From: Trema orientale
Taxonomy: Eukaryota > Streptophyta > Magnoliopsida > Rosales > Cannabaceae
Assembly (NCBI GenBank): GCA_002914845.1
Contig: JXTC01000315.1
Location: 192,557-256,556, forward strand
Reading direction: 5' to 3'
Length of the DNA: 64,000 bases
Positions 54,111 through 64,000 of the stretch are shown here, piece after piece. The notes beneath the pieces were generated by a model, which had not been told where the DNA came from, did not search any database, and saw nothing but the letters and a program-made list of their open reading frames with translations. Numbering within the stretch: the first letter of the stretch is position 1; every line of letters begins with the position of its first letter. The translations under genes and the position numbers were made by a program.

Positions 54111-57100
54111 TCTTGCTTAGTTTAATTTATATTTTGACTCCATTAGAGAGTTGCATATATTAAAGAAAATAAATATGTATGAGATAGTGAGAGAGCAGTT
54201 AGCTCTAATTCCAAGTTAGTGTTTGATTTGTTTTCTTATTTTTAATGCCCAAAAGGAACTGTTTTTAATATTAATCATATAGTACTATAGACTATATAGT
54301 ACTCACTCGCTCTCTCTCCTCCATTCACTCTCCATGGGAATAGCTTTCAGTAACAGTTACCTCTTTCTTTCGGTTTTGACTCTTCTCAGCACCCACTTAT
54401 GTTTTGCCACATTAATCATTCTAGTTCTGTGTTTTTTTTTTTCATCTTTTACAGACCAAACGTTTTTTTTTTTTAAACATACATCTTTTTTCTCAAGAAT
54501 TTAAAATTAATTTTTTATGCATAAGAAGATAAATGAGATAATTATGGATTTGGAAAAGTGGGTTTGTTTTTGGATTTTCATTTTTGGCAAGTTATATAAC
54601 AATTCGGAATTATATAACAAGTGGTTTTAATTGTTTACTTATTTACAAAAATATTTGTGACTAGGTCATATGACTGAGATGTTCTTTCTTAAAATTTTCT
54701 TTCCTTTTTTTTTTTTTTGAAAAGAGAAGTCTTTATCGTAGTGATTGATTCATAGAAAGAAAATGACAAAATAAGAACAGCCCTTGATTTTATGTAGTTT
54801 ATTGTTCAAATTATACTACTACTCCCGTCTTTGATCAACATTATTAACTCTATACATGCATATTCAAAAGAAAAAATAGGACTAACAATTTCAAAGCACA
54901 CAATATTTTAAACTGAAACCTTTTCTTTAAATTTAAACTAATGCCATTTACATTGATGTAAATATTTAACACAAAGCCGAGTGTTTTCCAACAACTCAAT
55001 ATAAATAAATATTTAAATGTGGTGATAAGGGAGTAGGGAACTCAAAATTTATATTGCACCAGTATAAGTAACACTAGAAAGTTACTATTTTTTCTGCTGG
55101 AATTAACAGTAGTTAGTGACTAGTATGTAGGAACTAGTACATATATTTTTCTTCAAAGCAAAATTAATAAAGCAAAGCAGGTGCAATTGTGGCATGCAAG
55201 ATCAAATTAAACATCTAATGGCTGCCACTCATATACATACAAATATACATATATATATATACATATATATATATACATATATATCCCATATCTATTGCTG
55301 AAAAGGCTGCCAGTGATATTCATAACGGCAAGTTTATGCCTTAATATTTTTTCTTCTGCAAACGTTCTTAAACTTTGTCCCTTTTCTTCCCATATTTTGA
55401 GCTGTATTAAAGGCTCAAAGTGGTACGAGCGGCACATTGGAGTTTACAGATTAATTTGTTCTTTTCTGTTTACCTATCAGTTACTCTGCATATTGTTTTT
55501 ATTGTCTAAAAATATATGATTATTTTTTAATGAAAAAAATTGGCTAATGGCATGCTATCCCAATCATTAAACAAAAGATGCAACACCACTCTTTGGCATA
55601 ATGAACTGTCTATGTCCTCAAAATTTGGTTAATTCCAACTCATAGCAGCATGATTTATTAGAAATGTTGTACCAAATGATGTATTTGCTTTTCGTATAAT
55701 AATAATAATAATAAAGAAAAATAAAAGTCTGGTTGGATTGTGTTACACTCAATAGATGATCAGTAATGGTTCTTTTTCAAGAAAGTTGTGAACTAAATCT
55801 AATTATTTCAATGGCAATTAGGGCACCACCTCGTATATTCATCATACTTTATGTGACATAAAGGCCAAATGATTTAACACTTTTGAGCAGAAGTAAATGC
55901 TCAACATGGAATTACAAGAAAGTAAAATTATTATTTTTAATGTAATAATTCAATCTCAAACATATAACACAAGAAGAATCGGATAAATTTCTATCAAAAC
56001 TTAATTAGATAAGTTCTAGATCCTTAGTTCTTACCAATAATGTTTAGTGAGATTTGAACAAGGCAAAATATCAACAGTGGTCAAATCCCGGAGGAATATG
56101 ATTTGTTAAACTTATTTTTAATTAATGGCAAGGAAAGTTAATTGCTGGGCCGGCTGGCATGGTCTTCAAAATGTATGACCAGGATAAATAAAAAACCTCA
56201 GAAGAGTCTTGGCAATGGTAGACAAGCTAGAGCAAGAAAAATATGAAAACTTTAAGCTAGTACAAAGACCACCCAGCTAGTTTAGATTCTTTATGTTGAT
56301 CAGAAAGTTATCAGAATCACATTAAGTGATTTTATGAGATCATGTTATCAGAGATTGTCACAATTGATTCTGTCCTGTGCTATAGGCCAGTGTCAATTCT
56401 TTCCTGTGACATTGATTTTGTTTATCTTTAATTTCTCATACAATATGATTTTGCAGGCCATAAACAGCTCTGAGTCTGACCAATGCTAAAAGATGAAGTG
56501 TTTTATTTTTTTAATTAAAAAAATTATGTAGGACAAAAATAAATAAGAGAAAATAATCCGTAACTACTAAAATTGAAGTGGTAATTTCCACGTCAGCCTT
56601 TATCTGAAAAGAGACTATAGTTTGATCCTTGCTCCTTGGTCCACTCCTATAGATAGTTATGACCTGATTTTAGCCGAGGAACTTATAGTTTGGCTCACTC
56701 ACACAAGGTCATGTATTGGCCAGTTGAAACAAGCCAATCCAACTCTGGGATCTGGGTCAAAGTCAAACTTAATCTAATTAAATGAGGAACTTTTAATGTA
56801 AAATGGTAATTTAGTGCTGGAAAAGTCAATAGATCTTGTGGTTCTTAAATAGTGGGGGGAGAAAAGGGGCCACTAGGAAGTTGGAAAGTATATAATTTAT
56901 GCACATTTATAGTTTTGGGAAACTTTAAACACTTCGATATGCAGTTGTACACAAATATAAGCCTCCTATAGTTTTTGCTCATATTGCCAATTCTATGCAT
57001 TTGTACACAAATGTATTATGTTCTTCATTTAGAACACGTTGGCAATGCTAATATATCACAGAGCATGAAGATTCTTAGATACAATTGAAAAAAAATTTTA

Positions 57101-57966
57101 AATATATATATATGAGAAACAATAAGTAGAAATTTCATGAGTTGTCCTCTAATTATGCATGGTTAGCACACATGCAATGCAGACTGGTCTTCAAGATGTT
57201 AGACCACCTCTGACTAATCACATCTCTTTATGCCAATACACATGTCACACCATATTTTCATGAACCGTCCAAATTAATTAATTTATCGTAACCAACATGT
57301 ATACCAAAACTGGATTTTAGCTACTATTATTAGAAGTTCTGATGGGGAATTCTGTGACACATTCGGACCATTGTTATACAAGCAATGTGTATTATCTCAG
57401 TATTACATTATTATTAGATTGAAGAAAACCAACTTACTAGAATGTGCACAAGATGATGATAGATTGTTAATTCCGCAAGCTTGTGCAATAGCCAAAATCA
57501 TGCGCCTGCCTTCAGCGTGACCTATATTTATATATCTTAAAATAAAAATTGGATGTAAATATATTAAGTATTGCAAATTAATAATTGCATTACTTATTTA
57601 TTTAGTTTTTGTGTGTTTATGTACGCGCTAATTAAGCTCGTATTTTCACCGGTTTGAGTTTTATTTTTTTTAATTTATTTCCTGACAAACATAAGGGCAT
57701 CCATCGAAAGAAGAGATTGTAGGCTCATATCACCGTTAGATCCAATGGCATATTTTTTGTTTTGTTTAGTTATGTTTAACTTTTCGATGCAACATATAAT
57801 AAGATCAATCCATAGTTTACATATTTGTACCTCGAAGAATTTTTACAGCCTTATGGAGAGCCAGTATATTTAAGTATGAACAAAATAAAATAGGATGAAA
57901 ATTTTATCCATGTCATGTGATAGTCACCAACAACATATTCAATTTTAATGGAGTTTTAGATTGATT
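54111..57966. other. Intergenic, receptor kinase upstream region
   Basis: Nearly 4 kb without a recognisable gene. It contains (TA)n/(CATA)n microsatellites at 55238-55282, an (AAT)n run near 55698-55714 and generally AT-rich DNA. Distal regulatory sequence of the receptor gene may be here but cannot be pinpointed. Confidence 0.45.
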
Positions 57967-58000
57967 AAGATGATATTGATCCGAGGATCAATATCATCTT
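57967..58000. repeat. Perfect 34-bp palindrome (16-bp stem, 2-nt loop)
   Basis: AAGATGATATTGATCC is followed by GA and its exact reverse complement. A T-rich run follows on the plus strand (58001-58024). No neighbouring gene or transposon end explains it. Confidence 0.95.
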
Positions 58001-59362
58001 TCTTTTCAATTTTTTTTTTTTTTTATGGGCACTTTGGTGTAAAACCCCATACAATTTTAATATATAGTTTTTAGTTCATCCAAGAAAGTTGGCCCTAGAA
58101 CACATTGTGCCACATTTATTGGTAAAGATGATCAAAATCCTTGTTTGATCCTATATATATATATATATTGTAAGAACCGTGTGTACATGTCTAATTTGGG
58201 GATCGCCGATCATCAATCACAAAGCAAATTTTTGCAATCAAATTATATGGCTTGGATCTTAAAAAAAATTATATGGCTTGGAGAGCAATATATGGTCTAT
58301 TCATTTCGATAAATAAATCAATAATTATGATACATTTATTTTGAAAAAAAAAATACAGTATTCTTTTTAAAAAGGAAAATGATACTATTATTATCGTTAA
58401 ACTCAAATGATATTATTATTAATAATTTGCCTTTCCATGATACCTGTCATCCTGTGTAATGAAATAGGAGGTAGCGGAAAAGCTCACAAGTCTTATTTTC
58501 CTTTATAATAATAGTCTTAATAATATTAACTATAAATAATCGATGAAAATTCCCTCAAAAAAAAAAAACCGATGAAAAGAAAGCGTCACTAGGGAAGATT
58601 TACACAAAAAGAAAAAATATATGTGCACAAATAGCAAGAAAACATATACATAAAAATCTGTTAATTCTACCCCCAAAAAGAAAAAAGAACAGAGAATTCT
58701 CTGGAAAAAAAAAAATCATAGACATACTAATGAACTTACAATTTATAAGGACGAAAAATAGTAAAATAACGTTTATTCCAAAAAAAAATGAAAAATGAAA
58801 GAGAGATAATAATGAATACCAAAATAGAAGCTTCCAAAATTGAGTAGGAAGATGAAAAAATTCAGAATTTTCTGCTAAAAGTTATCATAAAAATTAATAT
58901 TTCCTAAAGACACAAAAATACGATTTTTGAAGTTCTAAAAGATGGCTGGATTATCACTGTTGGTGGTGGCATGCATAGCGGCAAATGAGTCTATTTGGAG
59001 TCTTCGCTTCTATCAGGTAAGGAGTTTGATTCTCCGTAAAAGAATATGAGATCAAGTTTGGTACTCTAAGAGTAGTCACCATTGAGTAGACCTTATGAGT
59101 CATTCCAGAAACGTGTCCTCAAATAAAACCTAGGTAAGTAGGCACCCCTCCTGTTAGCTGACAAAGGCACGGGAACAAGATCCGAGGAATTGACCCAAAA
59201 AATCACAAACATCTAACACTTAAAACAAGTCTAGGAAAATCCTGAAAGAGCACTGTTAGAGGTCCCGCATTGGACCCAAATGCTCCTTACATATTCAATA
59301 TCCTTGTGTACTATATTCTGCATGGAACTGAACCAAAAATCACCAAATTCAATAACTTCGAC
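58001..59362. other. Intergenic
   Basis: AT-rich DNA with an (AT)n run near 58153-58168. The block 58950-59160 is less AT-rich and may be an old retroposon (GGAGTTTGATTCTCC resembles a pol III B box), but the case is weak. No gene recognised. Confidence 0.45.
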
Positions 59363-60227
59363 TAGAGGTGCAATAATGGGCCGCTCAGCCCGGCCCGGCC
59401 CATTTTAGGCTGGCCCATCACGGGCCGCGGGCCGGGCCAGCCCACCGAAGAAAAAAGGTGGTCCAGCGCAGCCCATGGGCTACCCTATATGTGGGCTGGG
59501 CCATCGGTCCATGGGCTGGCCCATACTAGCCCACCATGGGCCAGCCCATTCTAATTCAAAAAAAAAAAAAAAAAAACCATTTCATTTAACTTTAAAGTTA
59601 TTTTTTTTATCAAATCCTAAATAATTTATATACAATTACAAATTAATTTAAGTGTTAATTAATATAAATAACAAAAAAATATTTACTAATATAAGAAAAA
59701 TTAATTTAGATAGAACTAAATAATTATGTAAATCATTAACAAAATTTTTATTTATGACTTCTTTGTTAAAAATTTTACAAGTCAAATTCAGTGGGACAAT
59801 ATAAAACTTTAGTTTAGTAAGGAAAAAATTGTATAAAATGTTTAAGATTATACAAACAAAATTAAAAAAATAATAATAATAGAACAAAAAAATTATAAAA
59901 ATAAAAGAAGAATGGGCCGGCCCGTCCTCACCCAGGCCCAGCTCAACCTATGAATTTTGGTGGGCCAGGCCGGGCCAGCCTGGGGACCATAATATCATGG
60001 TGGCCCATCATGGGCCGGCCCGTCCTCACCCAGGCCAAGCTCAACCTATGAATTTTGGTGGGCCGGGCCGGGCCAGCCTGCGGACCATAATATCATGGCC
60101 CAGCCCACAAATAGTAGACAGGCCGGCCCGGCCCATCTACAGTACCAGAACGGGCTGGCCCGTCCTCGTACTATAGCAAGACGGGCCTGGGTCGGCCCAT
60201 GAGCCATGGCCCATAGTTGCATCTCTA
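59363..60227. mobile_element. hAT non-autonomous transposon (865 bp)
   Basis: The left end TAGAGGTGCAATAATGGGCC is mirrored at the right end, which reads TAGAGATGCAACTATGGGCC in reverse complement. Both sides carry the exact 8-bp target duplication ACTTCGAC (59355-59362 and 60228-60235), diagnostic for hAT. Both subterminal zones are packed with GGGCCGGGCC/GGCCCGGCCC motifs, in sharp contrast to the AT-rich centre (59560-59905). A 98-bp block (GGGCCGGCCCGTCCTCACCC) is tandemly duplicated at 59914 and 60012. No transposase; the open frames in it are composition artefacts. Confidence 0.92.
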
Positions 60228-63200
60228 ACTTCGACAAGTCATCTGAAAAACCTCATTATTAGCTTTTACATGGGTCCAACTATTCCATGAACTTCCAAAC
60301 TATGTACAATATAATATTCCGCATGGAATTTACCCAAAAATCACCAAAATTTAATACTCCAATGATAGTCCTTTTTGGATCTTGGATTTTAGGGAGGAAA
60401 AAAAAAATTCTTAGAAATTTCATTTTTCTGTGTTTGGATTTTATCAAAAATTGAAGGAACAAATTTTACGGAGATTCTGTAAGGAATATTCATAGTAAAT
60501 TTAGAGGATTTAAATTATAATGAAAAGATTACGAGAGAAAAAATTTTGAAAATTTAATTTTATAAAATTTTAATAAAATAGTTTCACTCTCTTTCTCCTT
60601 CAACTTTTCTTTTATAATTTTTGCCCTACTAAATTCTAAGTTCTAAACATTGCATTGGTCTTGACGTTACATGAATTTCCAACCCTTGGGGCTAACTTTG
60701 TTAAAAGGCCTTTGCATTGATCCCACCACTCCATAAACTCTTAATCCTTATGAATTGCATCATTAAGTACTCTACTTAGATTGCATGAGAAAGAGAATAA
60801 TTGCGCGCATGTGTTCATTACATGGTCTCTATTAATAACACCAAAAAAGAAAGAAAACTTCTAAAAAAATGATTTAAATTAGATTAATATATATACATTA
60901 AGAAAAAACGTAAGACGTGGCTTACTATCTTGTAAATGCCAACTTGACTAGTGTTTATTAAGATGGCAGGGGCGAGTATGGCTCTCTCTCCCACCTCTTA
61001 AGCCTTACCCCACGGGGAAAACACCCCCATTTCCATGTTTAAGTGGGCAAACACGATCAGTATGAGTATTTTATGTCCAGTGTCTTGGGTACCATTTGTC
61101 CATTACATTATAAAGTAAATATAACGCAAGTACACAACAATAATATCCTGTATATATTTGCGCGAAAATATTTCCTTTTAACTTTATTGGACATAGACTA
61201 ATTAGGACGTTTAACCCACACCCAAATCGAGTTTGATAATGTATTTACATTCTCACTGCTATTTTCACTCGAATAGGCAGGTTACTAAAAAGGACGGCAT
61301 GCAAAATTGTCCCTGGTATTTACCATGCATAGTTGGGATAAAATACCATGTACGAAATAAAAACAATTTTTTTTTTCTTTTTCGTTAAATTTTTAACGAA
61401 AGAAGGACGGAGTATCTGAGTCGCACGTGCTCATTTTGTTCCGCCACTTTGCTACTATCCTCTACATCAAGAAATCTTACGACCCATGGGAGTCCATAAG
61501 ACATCTTGTGGAAGGCCAATTGTTCATAAAATATCATGGACGAATTCGAACCCTCGGAGTGGGATTAGTAACAAGGATAGGGTGGTTAATAATAAGAATA
61601 GGTAGTTAGAAGGCTCATGAAAGTTGATAGTGGAATGAGGAGTGAGAAAAACGTTGATGAACTTTATATATTTATTAAAAAAAAAAATGATGCAAACTGA
61701 TTAAAACCAGTCTCCTAAAATCAGCTCTAGTTCAATTTAGCCTAAACTATTATAAATATATATATATATATATATTAAAACAAACACTGAATTCTCTTAA
61801 CTTCACGAACAAACCAATCAAGCGAATCCGCAATTTGAACGGTATGTTGTTTGCCAACAAAGATCAGCAGAAACAAGCCCTTATAAGCATGTAAGCAACT
61901 ATTGATTCCGTTATTTAGGTTGCGGCCTCTCTCAATGTGCAAGTATGCAACTCATGTGCTCTTTTCTGTAAGAATTGAAGGCAATATTGCTAGAAGGACT
62001 AATAAAAATTTACATTTGATAATTCAAGGACTAAAATGACAAAATTGAAACTTAAAAATTAAGTGAGACTGTTCTAATAGTATTTATGACCAATAGCATT
62101 ATTAATCATAACAATAATCATGGATGATGCTCTAGTATATTTTCCACACTTCTATTCATTCTGATTAGCATCAATCTTCAGATTTTTAATTGTTGAAGTT
62201 GCAAGATTATTACTGATATTAAAAACCAGTGGTACTAGCTTTGACATTTCAAGAATCGACGCCATGGGAACACACAAAGTACGAGAGGATTTTACTAGGG
62301 AAGAGATTCTTTTACCTCTTCGACTAAATTCTTACAAGTTACTAACCTTAAAAAGAAAAATGAATTTATACTTTTCCTTCAAAACCATGCATTTTTTTTT
62401 TTTTTTTTTTGCATCTTTATGAAACATAATAATAAGCAAAAGGGTAACAATCATATGTGGCTTAAAGAACTCTTCCAAGGGNGGGGGGAAGAAGATTAGA
62501 GAGAAGCTACAAAACAAGGCATGTGTCTCAAGCTATAACCTCAAGTGAGAAAATTATTAGGATTGGGAAGACAAGTGGGGTTGAGTGGAATGGTAGCTTT
62601 TAGCAACAACAACAACAAAAGAACAAAGGGCACATCCCTGATTTTGAGGCCACAGCACGTGAGCATAGGAATCCAAAAGTTTTTCTCCACTAATTGGCCT
62701 GACCAAACCAAACCCTCTTTCGCAAACAAATGTCTTAATTGATTACATATTGTCACAATAACACTTGATTATTAATATTTATGGCAAAGTGGTATATTAT
62801 ATGCCCATAAAAAGGAACTGGCACTAAAAAAATTATAAAATTTTAAAAACTAAAAGGGAAGTGGATATTAAATATGTGTCGTAAAGACCTTACGGTTTAT
62901 TAAAGTAATACTTTTTTTTTTTTTGCTCTGGTATTAAAATAGTACTTTAGGACCATAAACGACCAAAAAAATAAAGCTAAGCGGCGCAGCTGCAAAAACT
63001 GCCCCTAATTTACGGGTCGTGGCCTTGGGAAGTTCCCCAAATGGAATCTGTACACGTTTTGCTTCTGTCACCACCTCACAAGCCCAAATTAACCTAAAAA
63101 TCCTTGCTCACTTCAAACTAGTCCAATATCCCACTATATTAAGGAGCCTAGTATAGGAAAAAGGCAACCCCAGCATGAGGTAAATTAGCCTATAGATAAA

Positions 63201-64000
63201 TAGCCTACATTTTCTATATACGACAAAAGAGAAGAAGAATAGCCTATTTATCATCTTTTGGACTAATTTGAATCATACAATTCCAATTGAGTCATTGACC
63301 CCCTCAAGAAAAGAATCATACAATTCACAGATGTGCCGAGGAGAAATAGCATGAAAAAGAATACGTGACCATTTTTTTTTTTTAATTGAGAGGAGTAATT
63401 TAAATTCTTATGAATATAATTACCAATTATGTTAGGCTTATGACCATAAAAATAATGTATGACCCTAATGGACTAATTTGAACATTGCAATTTGACATAG
63501 TTTAAAACACTATACACAACATAAGAATTACGGCGAAGCCTTCAGAGAGTGGTTGGGAACTTAAGCTCCATCTAATTTCTCTCACTATCAAATAATACTA
63601 ACATTAATTTGTATATTCTAGCTTCACTTACATGTACGTGTCACACTACTTTAAGAAAAAAAGAAAATACTTTGTTTATGGTAAATGTATTTGAATTATT
63701 AAATTTTCGTAAGATTCTGTCAAATTTCCGTACTGTTGATTGTAATATGACTCTAATTTAATCATTTACACTATCAAATATATCATTTTTTGGAATCTAA
63801 GTATTTATATGCATGTACTTTCTTTCTCTCACCTCTTAATGGTGGAATGGAAGGACCCATCTTATAGGGGAAGTCCCTCCGTGGCCTTGACCACACGTTA
63901 TTCGTCTCTATTATTTTGGTTTGTTGGTTGGGTACGAAAGTAAGTCAAGGGCCATGTCCCACTCAAGAAGTTCCAATAGAATCATAAGCCTTTTTGACCT
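60228..64000. other. Intergenic to window end
   Basis: No gene or clear transposon is supported. There is an (AT)n run near 61757-61775, an undetermined base at 62482 inside a G-run, and long T-runs at 62391-62410. The short open frames at 61427-61609 and 62541-62756 show no family-like sequence. Confidence 0.45.

Noticed and set aside
62332-62517. Minus-strand frame containing an undetermined residue
   Set aside because: Runs through A/T homopolymers and an N at 62482; no coding evidence.

Overview
This window is AT-rich nuclear DNA from a flowering plant, almost certainly a eudicot. The evidence is spliced genes with GT/GC-AG introns, plant-only families (an RGI-type LRR receptor kinase, glycine-rich secreted proteins, a defensin-like peptide, a LEA-like protein) and plant transposons (CACTA, hAT, PIF/Harbinger, MULE-type hairpins, and a Ty1/copia retrotransposon with the initiator-Met tRNA primer site). 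The receptor looks rosid-like, perhaps Rosales, but that placement is only an impression. There are two single N bases (21917 and 62482) and no sign of bacterial, organellar or CRISPR sequence.

Layout. 1-9.3 kb is transposon debris: a degenerate CACTA-like element with a nested repeat, then a hairpin-forming GGTTTC satellite. A glycine-rich secreted protein gene lies at 9558-9959 (+). A CACTA element with a perfect 3-bp target duplication spans 10211-13580. A second glycine-rich secreted protein gene is at 16710-17156 (-). From 18.7 to 25.2 kb come a hairpin element with a duplicated arm, a second CACTA-like element carrying a nested 190-bp Harbinger MITE, a 189-bp tandem repeat and GTATCGTG-rich repeats. 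A full PIF/Harbinger element (25379-29428) has both of its genes broken. Its ends match the MITE 6 kb away, so it is the likely parental family. A long hairpin transposon (32.5-32.9 kb) precedes a two-exon defensin-like gene (33702-34848, +). Next come a long-TIR element (36149-37018) and a three-exon LEA-like gene with a mitochondrial-type presequence (37384-39299, +).

39644-48035 is one retrotransposon in minus orientation. It has two LTRs, a 5-bp duplication (AAATC), PBS, PPT, a broken gag with two zinc knuckles, a pol reduced to a protease/GAG-pre-integrase piece, and a large extra ORF before the 3' LTR. This architecture, plus repeated polypurine tracts, points to a Sirevirus-type copia element. 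The perfect 10-bp palindrome TGTTGCAACA recurs 16 times through LTRs and coding regions, always read as Val-Ala-Thr inside ORFs. This is the most unusual signal in the window.

49767-53675 (-) is the main conserved gene, an RGI1/RGI2-like receptor for root meristem growth factor peptides. Its single intron is GC-AG and splits the codon for the kinase APE glutamate. The remaining 10 kb is mostly non-coding, with one clean 865-bp hAT element (59363-60227, 8-bp duplication ACTTCGAC). The host genes are unrelated in function and separated by transposons; nothing suggests a gene cluster.
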